Shown one piece after another: positions 36,092 to 45,860 of a stretch of DNA of 64,000 nucleotides. How positions within the stretch are numbered: the stretch's first letter is position 1; the number at the start of each line of letters is the position of its first letter. The position numbers were made by a program, and so were the translations under genes. This DNA is from Blastocatellia bacterium. Its GTDB lineage: Bacteria; Acidobacteriota; Blastocatellia; Chloracidobacteriales; JADJPF01. The notes under the pieces are model-generated. The model made no database searches. It had not been told where the DNA came from and saw nothing but the letters and a program-made list of their open reading frames with translations. Location: positions 186,001-250,000 of the forward strand of contig JADJPF010000001.1 of NCBI GenBank assembly GCA_016713405.1, given 5' to 3'.

Positions 36092-37142
36092 GGAAAAAAT
36101 TCAAGAAAATATTTTACTAAGTCCTTTTACAACATTAAAAATAGGCGGGCTAGCACGTTATTTTGTTGATGCCACAGATGAAGAAACTATCTACAAGACT
36201 GTAAAATGGGCTAAAAAAGCAAATTTACCACTTTTTGTTTTAGGTGGAGGTAGCAATTTAGTCATTTCTGATGATGGTTTTCCAGGACTAGTCTTACATA
36301 TAAATAACCTAGGAATAGTAAGTAAAATAGTAGAAAATAAAATAATAGTTTCTGTTGCTGCTGGTGAAATTTGGGACAATTTTGTTTTACAGGCTGTAAA
36401 TAATGGTTGGTCTGGTATTGAGTGTTTATCTGGGATACCTGGGAAAGTTGGAGCAACTCCTATTCAAAATGTTGGAGCTTATGGTCAAGAAGTAAAAGAT
36501 ACAATTATTAAGGTAAAAGCTTATGACCGGTTCACAGAAAAAATAGTAGAATTTGATGCTTTAGAATGTGAATTTAGCTATCGCCAAAGTTTATTTAAGA
36601 CAAAAGCGAAAAATAGATATATTGTAATTAATGTTACGTATGCTCTAACTCTTAAAGATGAGTCAACTATAAAATATCCTGAGTTAAAAAAATATTTATC
36701 AGAAAAATTTTCTTTAACACCCTCGCTTTTACAAACTCGTGAAGCAGTCATAAATATTCGTTGTAGAAAAGCCATGGTTGTAGATGAAAATGAGCCGGAT
36801 AGTTTTAGTGTTGGGTCATTTTTTGTTAATCCAATTATTGAATTAGAAAAGCTTGAAGTGCTAAAAGAAAAATTAAGGCTAAAAAATATTAAAGAAACTA
36901 TTCCAGAGTTTCCTGCTGAATCTGGCAAAGTAAAACTTTCTGCTGCTTGGTTAATTGAAAGGGTAGGATTTAGAAAAGGCTATAGGAAAGGCAATGTAGC
37001 AATTTCTAGTAAACATGCTTTAGCTTTAATCAATTCTGGGGATGGAACAGCTAGAGAGATTGGGGATTTAGCTTTAGAGATTCAACAAAAAGTGGTAGAA
37101 GATTTTGATATTTGGTTAGAGGTAGAACCAGTTTTTGTTTAA
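36084..37142 (+). CDS. murB: UDP-N-acetylenolpyruvoylglucosamine reductase
   Basis: The 352-residue MurB has the FAD-binding half (FTTLKIGGLARYFVDA, FVLGGGSNLVISDDGFPGLV, ECLSGIPGKVGATPIQNVGA with YGQEV) and the catalytic half (CEFSYRQSLFK, SVGSFFVNP with the proton-donating Ser, AAWLIERVGFRKGYRKGNVA, closing with VEVEPV carrying the Glu). It makes UDP-MurNAc for peptidoglycan. The Y-R-Q-S-L-F segment fits type I enzymes. Overlap with the dus gene suggests co-transcription; a terminator follows. Confidence 0.93.
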   Translation: MLEEKIQENILLSPFTTLKIGGLARYFVDATDEETIYKTVKWAKKANLPLFVLGGGSNLVISDDGFPGLVLHINNLGIVSKIVENKIIVSVAAGEIWDNFVLQAVNNGWSGIECLSGIPGKVGATPIQNVGAYGQEVKDTIIKVKAYDRFTEKIVEFDALECEFSYRQSLFKTKAKNRYIVINVTYALTLKDESTIKYPELKKYLSEKFSLTPSLLQTREAVINIRCRKAMVVDENEPDSFSVGSFFVNPIIELEKLEVLKEKLRLKNIKETIPEFPAESGKVKLSAAWLIERVGFRKGYRKGNVAISSKHALALINSGDGTAREIGDLALEIQQKVVEDFDIWLEVEPVFV

Positions 37143-37143
37143 A

Positions 37144-37178
37144 AAATAAAAGGAGGGATGTTTTCCCTCCTTTTATTT
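37144..37178. terminator. Bidirectional rho-independent terminator
   Basis: A 14-base perfect stem (37144-37157 with 37165-37178) of AAATAAAAGGAGGG type, flanked by A and T runs, separates the murB gene from the convergent receptor gene. Confidence 0.88.
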
Positions 37179-37195
37179 TTTCTAGGTGCTAAATT

Positions 37196-40100
37196 TTAGA
37201 AATTAAATCTAAACCCAAATTGGAATTGACGAGGTGAGAAAGCATTAAGAAAACGTTCTTTTGGAGCAACAAAGCGACCACCATCGTCTTGAGAAGGTAG
37301 ATTAAATGTACCGCTTGCGGTTCTTGGGAAAATACGATTAATTTCACTGATGTTAACACGGTTAAAGATATTAAAGCATTCTGCAAGTAGTTGAACACGG
37401 AATTTATCTTTGAAAACAAAATTACGTGTAAGACGTAGGTCAACATTAGCAAATCCTGGGCTAATACCAGCATTACGAGCTAAAAATGCAGGACGGTCTC
37501 CAGCAGGTAGATCTCCATCAAGATTTAAGTCTTGACCAGCTAATAAGTTGTAGGGACGGCCAGAATTTAGAGTCATAATTGTAGACAATTGTAAATCTTT
37601 GGTTATAGGACTTTTAACAAAACCAAAATCTACTGTACTTGATAATACAAAACGGCTACGTACATCTTGCAAGGAAAGGCCACGTTCTTGACGGATGTTA
37701 AGAGAATTGTTGATTTCGCTTAAGTCAGAACGTATATCAATAAAGTTATCAATTGATTTAGAGAATGTGTAGTTAAGGAAGATAGAAAAGTTATTAGCTA
37801 ATCTTCTGTTAAGAGTTAAAGTTAAACCATGGAAATAGCTATCAAATGAAGATTCAAATTGGAAGTTAGTTCCATTTGTTGGATCTACACGACCCATAAG
37901 CGCGCTATCAATTGGGTTAGCAACTGGGCGAACTATAGGATTAATGTCTCTTTGTGAAAGTAGCTTGATACCTCTTACATAGTTATAACCAGCAGAGAAT
38001 ACAGTATTATTTCCAATAATGTAATCAAAACCTAAGCTGACTTGTTGGGTATAGCTATTTCTAATATTGGGCGCATAGGTAAATCTACGGTTAAGTTGTG
38101 GAACAAAATTTATTCCTGGTGGAACGGTTGTTGATTCTGGAAATCCTCTTGTTGGTAAAGTACCAGGAATAATTGAGAATGGGAAAGGTAGAGTTACTTG
38201 TAATAACTGACTTGTTACACTACGGCCAATTACAAAAGCTGGGCCGGTGACAGAAGCAGCAAAGAACAAACCATAAGAAGCACGAATGCTTAATTTAGGT
38301 AATTGATTTGGACGAAACGCAATTGCTACTCTAGGAGCAATATTACCGCTATTTTCTGGCATAAAACGTAGAGTATTACGGTCATAGCGTGCGCCTAATT
38401 TTAAGGTAAAGTTAGGTTTAATTTTGAAATCATTTTGAGCAAAGAAACTAAGTTGTGTAGTGTCAATTTCAATACGTGGTTCGCCAAAACCTTGAATATA
38501 GGCAGTTGGTAAAGAAAGTTGAGCTAAAGGTAATACTGGAAAACCAGGTACTAAATTAGGTAGTTGAACAGAAGCAACTTGTAAGAAAGCTAATTGTGCT
38601 GGGCTACGTGAACCTGGGTCAAAAGCTTCTAATCCAGTAAAGTTAGGTAGTCCTGGAATACCTGTTAAGGCAGAGAAATTGATTGGGTTATAGAGAGCAA
38701 AACCACCACCAAAAACAGGAACAGAGGTTTTAAGATTTGGTGTATTTGTATAGTTAACATCAACACCAAATTTACCAGTATAAATGCCTTTGGTAATAGT
38801 TGAAGTGTTAACAAATTGATAAACTCGCAAGTCACGTGGTTGAGGTGAGAAAGTGCTACGACCAGCTTGGAATAAACCTTCTGGGCCTATTACACGAACT
38901 TGAGGGCCTTGGTTAAAAGGATCTACTGCTTGGTCACGTTGAGTATAGATAAAACGTGTTTCATTAACAAACCCTAGTTTAGTACCAACATAAGTATTGT
39001 TAGCTGCAATGGTATTATCATCTAAGCGTTGTGTACTAGCACCACTTTCAGCTATTAATGCTCCAAATGGTTCAAAAGAACCACTATATGAGCCACCATA
39101 GTTGTAGCGTACCCAAAGATTGTCACGGTCATTTACTCTGATATCAGAACGAGCAAGAATAGTTGTGTTACCAATAGAGAAAGGTACTGGGCCATTACGA
39201 TCACCAGGGAACCCGTTTCTTTGTAATGCTCTGATGGATTGATCAGAAATAGTAACAAAATTATTTTGAGAAATAGTTAATCTTTCAAAAGATAAAAAGT
39301 AAAAAGCTTTATCTTTCTTTATTGGGCCACTTAAAAATGAGCCAAATTGATATTGTTTATATTCAGGTTCAAATGGAGCAAATACGTCTCTAGCACTAGT
39401 TGAATCATTACGAATTAATCCAAATATATTGCCATGAATGTCATTACCGCCGCCTTTGGTGACAATATTAACTACACCACCTAAAGCACGACCAAATTCT
39501 GCTGAGTAGCTATCACTAACTACTTGGAATTCTTGGATTGCATCTTGACTAAATGTTGAACGTACTGAACCAGTTCCAAGGTCATTGTTGTCAAGGCCAT
39601 CAATGGTAATGTTATTTACACGGCCATTTTGACCATTAAAAGAAAGGCCAGAAGTTGCTGCCGCACCTTGTGCAGGTACACGGTCAGCAGTAACACGTGG
39701 AGAAGTTAAAGAAAAATCTAAGAAGTTACGTTTATTGATGGGCAAACTTTGTATACGTTGAGTATCAATATTTGTACTATTTTCTGTCTTAGCTTCTTCT
39801 ATAACTGTATTGGTGGTTACTTCAATAATTTCTGAAGTGCTACCAATAGTCATACTAAAGTCTAGTTTTAGAACACTTCCTAGAACTAATTGTAATTGAG
39901 ATGTTTGGGTAGTAAAGCCTTCGGCTGCTGCTGTTATCTCATATTTGCCTGGGGTTAATTGTGAAAGTAAATAACTGCCGCTTTCATCAGTAGTTATTTC
40001 ACGAACTAAATTAGTCTCGGTATTTCTTGCTTTTACTGTAACTCCTGGGATAACGCCACCTTGTTCATCTGTGACAATACCAGAAAGTCCAGCACTAGTT

Positions 40101-40198
40101 GCGCCACCTTGGGCTAAGACTAGCATATGCGAGCCAAAACCCAGAGTTACCATTAGCAATATGAGACTAGATAATAGTACTCGCGCTGCTTGGTACAT
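37196..40198 (-). CDS. Oar-like TonB-dependent receptor with carboxypeptidase-regulatory-like domain (copy 1)
   Basis: ATG 40198 (GGAGG 5 bases upstream) gives a product of 1,000 residues. A signal peptide precedes an N-terminal beta-sandwich (GLSGIVTDEQGGVIPGVTVK, TPGKYEITAAAEGF). The plug carries INNITIDGLDN-type DGLDNNDLGTGSVRSTF, AVQ-type QEFQVVSDSYSAEFGRALGG and VVNIVTKGGGNDIHGNIFGL. The beta-barrel ends QFGFRFNF, an outer-membrane assembly signal. These SusC-unrelated Oar-like receptors are very common in Acidobacteriota and probably take up glycans or peptides. It is a tandem paralogue of the next gene, intact in frame. Confidence 0.9.
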   Translation of the reverse strand: MYQAARVLLSSLILLMVTLGFGSHMLVLAQGGATSAGLSGIVTDEQGGVIPGVTVKARNTETNLVREITTDESGSYLLSQLTPGKYEITAAAEGFTTQTSQLQLVLGSVLKLDFSMTIGSTSEIIEVTTNTVIEEAKTENSTNIDTQRIQSLPINKRNFLDFSLTSPRVTADRVPAQGAAATSGLSFNGQNGRVNNITIDGLDNNDLGTGSVRSTFSQDAIQEFQVVSDSYSAEFGRALGGVVNIVTKGGGNDIHGNIFGLIRNDSTSARDVFAPFEPEYKQYQFGSFLSGPIKKDKAFYFLSFERLTISQNNFVTISDQSIRALQRNGFPGDRNGPVPFSIGNTTILARSDIRVNDRDNLWVRYNYGGSYSGSFEPFGALIAESGASTQRLDDNTIAANNTYVGTKLGFVNETRFIYTQRDQAVDPFNQGPQVRVIGPEGLFQAGRSTFSPQPRDLRVYQFVNTSTITKGIYTGKFGVDVNYTNTPNLKTSVPVFGGGFALYNPINFSALTGIPGLPNFTGLEAFDPGSRSPAQLAFLQVASVQLPNLVPGFPVLPLAQLSLPTAYIQGFGEPRIEIDTTQLSFFAQNDFKIKPNFTLKLGARYDRNTLRFMPENSGNIAPRVAIAFRPNQLPKLSIRASYGLFFAASVTGPAFVIGRSVTSQLLQVTLPFPFSIIPGTLPTRGFPESTTVPPGINFVPQLNRRFTYAPNIRNSYTQQVSLGFDYIIGNNTVFSAGYNYVRGIKLLSQRDINPIVRPVANPIDSALMGRVDPTNGTNFQFESSFDSYFHGLTLTLNRRLANNFSIFLNYTFSKSIDNFIDIRSDLSEINNSLNIRQERGLSLQDVRSRFVLSSTVDFGFVKSPITKDLQLSTIMTLNSGRPYNLLAGQDLNLDGDLPAGDRPAFLARNAGISPGFANVDLRLTRNFVFKDKFRVQLLAECFNIFNRVNISEINRIFPRTASGTFNLPSQDDGGRFVAPKERFLNAFSPRQFQFGFRFNF

Positions 40199-40442
40199 TC
40201 TTTCCTCCAATAAATTAAAATAGAGTGATTGTAAACTTACTAAAATGTTTTATTAAAACCTGATCTGTTATTAAATTTATTTATTGATTTAGCTTGAAAT
40301 ACAGCCTTTATCAACAAACAAATAACTGTATTTAGCTTTTTTGATTTACGCTAGTATACTGGTAACAAGAAAGTGGTTCAACCACATTTTGAGATTAAGA
40401 TAAATTAATTTTAGAGAATAGTTTAAATTTTTATTTAATAGA

Positions 40443-40480
40443 AATATCAGTCAATAAGCTTAAGCTTATTGACTGATATT
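40443..40480 (-). terminator. Perfect 38-base palindrome, terminator of receptor copy 2
   Basis: AATATCAGTCAATAAGCTT (40443-40461) is followed directly by its exact reverse complement (40462-40480). It lies 3 bases after the receptor stop. An apex of a few bases will form the loop. Confidence 0.75.
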
Positions 40481-40483
40481 AAA

Positions 40484-43400
40484 CTAAAAGTTTAGCCTAA
40501 ATCCTAATTGGATTTGGCGTGGAGAAAATGCAGAAACAAATTGCTCAGGATTGGTGGTAAAACGATTTCCATCTTTGGCAGGTAAATTAAAGTTGCCTTG
40601 GCTATCAGGTGGAAATATTCGTGCTATATCATTGATGTTAGTTCGGTTAAAAAGATTAAAAATTTCTATAAAACCTTGAAAACGAAACTTCTCTTTATAA
40701 GAAATATTTCGACTAAATCGCATATCCACATTAGCAAAACCTGGAGTTAATCCAGAATTTCTAGCAATAGGAGTGCCTCCAACTAAAGGACGATCCCCTA
40801 CAGGATTATCATTATTTCTATTTAAGTCTACACCAGCTAGTAAGTTATAAGGTCTACCAGAATTTAAGTTAACAATCGTAGAAAGTTGATAACCTTTTAG
40901 CAATGGATTATTGGTAAAACCTATATCAAATAAGCCTGATAAAACAAATCGACTACGTACATCTTGTAAAGAAAGACCTCTTTCTTGACGAGGATTTAGA
41001 GGATCTACGGTTTCTTGTAAGTCAGTACGTACATCAATAAAGTTATCTATTCCTTTAGAGAAAGTATAGTGAGCAAGTATTGCAAATCGATTGGAAAAAC
41101 GACGATTAACCGATAGTGTTAAAGAGTGAAAATAGCTATCAAAAGCTGATTCAAATTGAAATAAATCTCCACGTGTTGGATCAACACGTCCGACTAAAGC
41201 GTTTACGGCTGGATTTGGGGAAAGGGGTCTTACTATTGGATTGATATTACGCACGGAAAATAGTTTAACGCCTCTTACATATTGATAACCAGCAGAAATA
41301 ATTGTATTTCCACCAACTAAATAATCTGCTCCAAAGCTTACTTGTTGAGTATAGCTATTACGAAGTCCTTTTTGATATTGGAAAGATTGTGTTAGTTGAG
41401 GAACAATGGTTAAACCAGGTGGAACATTATTGGAATCAGGGAATTTATTTCCAGGCTGAGAAAATGCCAAAATAGAAAATGGGAAAAATAAATTAGGTAG
41501 TACAAGAGAATTTGAACCTGTGGTAGTTTGTACAGCAAAAGCAGCACCAGCAACTTGAATACCTGCAAAGAAAAGTCCATAAGAGCCACGTAGATTTAAT
41601 TTAGGTAAAGCACCTGGCCTATAATTAAATCCAATACGAGGGCTAAAATTGCCATTGTTATTAGGTTGAAACCTAACTCGGTTTAGGTCATATCTTAAAC
41701 CAGCTTTAATCAATAAATTTGAGCGAAGCTTAATTTCGTCTTGAACAAATAAAGAAAAGAGTTTTTGAGGTACAACTAAGGAAGTATCACCAAAACCTTG
41801 AATATATGCTGCTGGTAAAGAAAGATTTGTTAGAGGTAGAACAGGAAAACCTGGCACCATTTGAGGTAGTAGTCCAGATAAACCTACAAGAAAAGCTTGT
41901 TGCTCTGGTGTACGTGAGCTAGGGTCAAAAGCTTGTAGACCACTAAAGACGGGTAAGCCGGGGATACCTGTTAAAGCTGGGAAATCTATTGGGAAAAAGA
42001 ATGCTAGTCCACCAGGAAATATAGGTACATTAGTTTTTTTATCTGGTAAGTCAGCAAAAATATAATCAAAGCCAAATTTTAGAGTTTGGCGGCCACGTGT
42101 CAAAGTTGTATTGTTAAGAATTTGGTAGTTTCTTTGCTCTCTAAATTGAGGTAAAAAAGTACTACGTCCAAATGTTACTTGTCCTTCTGGTGCAATAATA
42201 CGAACTTGTGGGCCAGGGTCAACTTCCCTAATAGACTGATTACGTCGTCCATATAAAAACCGAGTTTCATTAACTAAATTTAAGCCAGTATTTAAGTAGG
42301 TATTAGTGATAGCAATAGAGTTATCATCTAATTGTTGAATACCGCTATTTGATTGTGCTACTAAACCTCCAAAAGGCTCTAATGCACTATTGGCACTTCC
42401 ACCAAAATTATATCTAATATATAAATTATCATTAGGGTTTAATTGGATGTCACTACGCACTAGTCCTGTAGTAGTACCAAGACTTTGACCTAATGGGCCA
42501 TTGCTAATGGAAAAACCATTACGCTTAATAGCGTTAATAGTATTGTCACTAATAGTAACAAAATTATTTTGTTGAATAGAAAGTCTTTCAAAAGCAGCAA
42601 AATAAAAAGCTTTATTTTTTTTGATAGGCCCACTTAAACTAGCACCAAATTGATATTGCTGAAATTCAGGTTCAAAGGGAGCAAAAACATCTCTAGCACT
42701 AGTTGAATCATTACGGTTAAAGAAAAACAAACCGCCACGATATTCATTACCACCACCACGAGTAACAATATTAATTACACCACCTAGAGCGCGGCCAAAC
42801 TCGGCTGAGTAACTATCTGACACAACTTGAAATTCTTGTACAGCTTCTTGACTAAATGTTGAACGTACTGAGCTAGAAGCTAGGTCATTATTGTCTAGTC
42901 CATCAATAGTAATATTATTAGCACGGGCTGTTTGACCATTGACAGAGAAACCAGAGGTTGCAGAAGCTCCTTGTGAAGGGATTCTATCAGTAGTAACACG
43001 AGGAGTTGTAAGAGAAAAGTCTAGAAAATTTCTTCTATTGATCGGTAAAGAATCTATTCTACCACGATCAATATTTGTACTATTTTCTGTTCTGCTTGCA
43101 TCCATTAAATTGCCTGCTTGAACTTCTACTATTTCAGTTGTAGTACCAATACGCATAAGAAAGTTAAATTCTGTATTTGTTCCTAAAGCTAAATTAAGCT
43201 GTGTCGTTTGAGTAATAAATCCTTCTACTAGGGCTGACACTTCATAATTGCCGGGAGGAGTTGGATAATTAAATAACGGCCATCTTCTAAAGAAACTACT
43301 TCTCTAGAAGCATTAGTTTCTAAATTTTTAGCTGTTATTGTAACTCCACCAACTACCGCACCTTGTTCATCTGTTATTACTCCTGAAATGCTTGCAGTAG

Positions 43401-43494
43401 TTGAGCTATTTTGCGCCAGACTACTTATAGGTAAAACAACTAGCAACAGTAGCAACACCAGAGATGAGATCAGTTTCTGGAGGATCTGATACAT
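40484..43494 (-). CDS. Oar-like TonB-dependent receptor (copy 2; frame broken near 43250)
   Basis: The N-terminal frame (43228-43494; ATG with AAGGAG) has a signal peptide and SISGVITDEQGAVVGGVTIT. The second frame (40484 to about 43250) continues with SALVEGFITQTTQ, the plug (TIDGLDNNDLASSSVRSTFS, GGVINIVTRGGGNEYRGGLF) and the barrel to QLGFRLNF. One extra C in the C-run near 43250 (PPGNYEVSALVEGF) restores one protein of about 1,003 residues. It is clearly similar to copy 1 throughout, including DFSLTTPRVT and FAPFEPEFQQYQFG, so a tandem duplication is likely. Substrate unknown. Confidence 0.87.
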
Positions 43495-43630
43495 TTTTTT
43501 CTCCTTAGTGAATTTTTAGGGCTTGTGATTATTTTTAGGGGATATAATTATTATGGGATTTAGCAAAATAAAGGTCAATTAGTTGTACCATTCCAAATAA
43601 TTACACTTTATTTAATACTAAAAAAGCTGC

Positions 43631-43843
43631 TTAAGTAGAGTTTTTATTAGTAGAGGAATTAGGAAAGGCTTTTTCTTTAAGCTTTTCTGCTAGATTTTCA
43701 GTTTCTTCAGGATGATGATGAGATTGGCTTAAAAAATTAGCAATACGATCTACCATATCTAAATATTCAGCCTTACAGGAGTGTTTTTCTCCTACCAGTA
43801 GCCAAGCTCCGCATATATTACAATGATAACTTTTTATACTCAT
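43631..43843 (-). CDS. Small zinc-binding protein
   Basis: A 70-residue protein with CNICG at residues 8-12 and H21-x-C23 (GEKHSC), a C2HC-like zinc site, and a charged helical tail (MVDRIANFLSQSHHHPEETE). It lies 27 bases after the next small zinc protein, and both follow the PP2C gene on the same strand. Function unknown; a small regulator or adaptor is possible. Confidence 0.6.
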   Translation of the reverse strand: MSIKSYHCNICGAWLLVGEKHSCKAEYLDMVDRIANFLSQSHHHPEETENLAEKLKEKAFPNSSTNKNST

Positions 43844-43870
43844 AAATTAATTGCTAATTTCTTCTAAAAG

Positions 43871-44080
43871 TTAATTAGGGTTCTCTCTAACTCTTTTTAT
43901 CATTTCTGCTAAAGGTGTTTCAGATTCTTTTGCTTCTAACATTTCAATAAGTTCCTGGTTTTCATACCAACAACGATTATGTAAGACTTCTGCACGACTA
44001 TGAAAAGTTAGATTGCGAGTTGAATCTAATGGACGAATTAAATTATTACAAATAGGACAAGGTAAACTACTTTGACGCAT
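43871..44080 (-). CDS. Small zinc-binding protein
   Basis: This 69-residue product has PCPICNN near the start and HNRC about 25 residues later, a likely C3H or C2HC zinc site, followed by an acidic helix (WYENQELIEMLEAKESETP). TCCT-complement AGGAAG lies before the ATG. It stands 29 bases after the PP2C stop and was probably co-transcribed with it. It is too short to assign to a family. Confidence 0.6.
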   Translation of the reverse strand: MRQSSLPCPICNNLIRPLDSTRNLTFHSRAEVLHNRCWYENQELIEMLEAKESETPLAEMIKRVRENPN

Positions 44081-44109
44081 TTAATCTTCCTCAAACCATA
44101 ATAAAATTT

Positions 44110-45489
44110 TTACGAATGTTTTACAGCATTAAGAAATCGACTGCCAAGAATTTCTGCTACTCTTTGATAAACCATCATTGGGACACGAATAGCAATATTT
44201 TCATTATCTTCACACCAAATTGTAGCATTACGTTGATTAGCTTGCGTTAGCATAGAGAGCGAAGCTGTAAAAAACTGTCTTCTAATAGGTACGTTATAGA
44301 CTAAGTCTTGGAGAATTTCATCATTAGAACGCATATCTGTAGGTGGAACAATGATGGCTAAAGTTGAGCGTTGACCTGAAACAAGTTCAATTTCTACTCT
44401 ATATCGTCCAGAGACTAACCAATAATGATATTGGGTTTCTGGGCCCTTTTCTCCTTGAAATACAAGTCCATCTCCCTTACGAAATGCTATGTAATCACCA
44501 TAACGGCCCAGTGACATTAAAGCTAATTTTTGTTGTTCTGTTTCTACAAAATAATCAACCACAGCCATTGCTAACCAGTCTTGATAGGCGGCCTCACGCA
44601 TTTTTCGCATAGGCTGGGCCTTGGTTTGGGTATCAGGGTTAAACTTTGAAATAACATTAATAGAATTACTTATTGATTCTTGAGCTTTAATTTCAAGTGC
44701 TTGGCCTTCAAATTGAGCTAGAATTAATGTAATGTTGTCTTCTCCACCACGCTCTTTAGCTAAATTAATTAGACGATGTGCTGCTATATCCAAAGAAGCA
44801 GATTCATAAATAGTTGACTGTATTTCTTGGTTATCAACTTTGCCATACAATCCATCAGAACAAAGCAAAAATATATCTTGGTTTTGTAGCTTCATTGAAC
44901 TACAAGCTACTTGTAAATGTTCTTGTTGTCCAATTGCTTGTAATAAAACATTTTTATAAGAACTTTTTTCTGCTGTTTCTTGGCTAATAGCTCCACTATC
45001 TAGTAGAAATTGCAAAATAGTTTGATCATTAGTCAGTTGTCTTATTGAACCATCACGAATAATATAGGCTCGACTATCACCTACTTCAGAAATATATACC
45101 CAATCACGCTCAATAAAAATTGATGTAACAGTTGCTCCCATTCCTTTTAGCGAAAGATCTAATTGTTGTTTTTGCCAAACAGCAAAATTAGCTGCTTCAA
45201 TAGCTGCTTCTAATCTACTATGTGGAGAAAGTATTTTAGGAAGCCTAGGAATTTCTGACATTAATGTTTTAACTGTCATTGAACTAGCTACTTCACCTGC
45301 TCTTGCTCCCCCCATACCATCAGAAACAACTAAGAGTAAACTATTAGTATCTATAGGTAAAGTCACCCTACAGCGATCAGCCAAACGCTGACCTGTTTTA
45401 GGATAAGCAATAACAAAAGCATCTTCATTATTTTCCCTTACTAATCCTATATCTGTAAGACCTACTATTGTAGAAGTAACAAAACCCAT
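44110..45489 (-). CDS. PP2C-type Ser/Thr protein phosphatase with C-terminal extension
   Basis: Start ATG 45489 (MGFVTS); 459 residues. The PP2C domain (about 5-245) has GLVRENNEDAF, LVVSDGMGGARAGEVASSMT, LKGMGATVTSIFIERDWVYI, EVGDSRAYIIRDGSIRQLTN, FLLCSDGLYG and ERGGEDNITLILAQF with metal-binding Asp residues intact. The extra 200 residues (from NVISKFNPD) include DWLAMAVVDYFVETEQQKLA and an adhesion-like IIVPPTDMRSNDE and resemble no family I know. It is divergent from the kinase at 45861 and is its likely antagonist. A second PP2C gene is at 53687. Confidence 0.9.
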   Translation of the reverse strand: MGFVTSTIVGLTDIGLVRENNEDAFVIAYPKTGQRLADRCRVTLPIDTNSLLLVVSDGMGGARAGEVASSMTVKTLMSEIPRLPKILSPHSRLEAAIEAANFAVWQKQQLDLSLKGMGATVTSIFIERDWVYISEVGDSRAYIIRDGSIRQLTNDQTILQFLLDSGAISQETAEKSSYKNVLLQAIGQQEHLQVACSSMKLQNQDIFLLCSDGLYGKVDNQEIQSTIYESASLDIAAHRLINLAKERGGEDNITLILAQFEGQALEIKAQESISNSINVISKFNPDTQTKAQPMRKMREAAYQDWLAMAVVDYFVETEQQKLALMSLGRYGDYIAFRKGDGLVFQGEKGPETQYHYWLVSGRYRVEIELVSGQRSTLAIIVPPTDMRSNDEILQDLVYNVPIRRQFFTASLSMLTQANQRNATIWCEDNENIAIRVPMMVYQRVAEILGSRFLNAVKHS

Positions 45490-45507
45490 AAAATCTACCA
45501 CTTTCAA

Positions 45508-45860
45508 CTTTTAATGTGAGGAATAAATTTACTAACCTAATTATTTGATAAGCTATATTAATATAGTTCTTTTCTTTCAACACGCTAAATAACTCTAACT
45601 TGAAATGAATTGTTTTTCTTGATTTTCTTTAAGAATATATTTTTCTCTTTGCTTTTATACAAGAAAAAATATTCCCTTTTATCAAAATTTTATTAGAAAT
45701 CGTGTAACTTTCTTGCTTTATTGCTGGTTATTAGACTATTCTTTCCTAATAAAATTAATTTATATAAGAAATTTGCTTAGTATATACCAGCATTTTATCT
45801 TGTAATTTATTTAAATCAATATTTTATAATTTATTAGGATGTTTTGAGGTAATTAATTAA
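45508..45860. promoter_or_regulatory. AT-rich divergent region between PP2C and kinase genes
   Basis: A gap of about 350 bases, very AT-rich, must hold the promoters of the divergent phosphatase and kinase genes. No clear -35/-10 pair, repeat or RNA gene could be singled out. Confidence 0.3.
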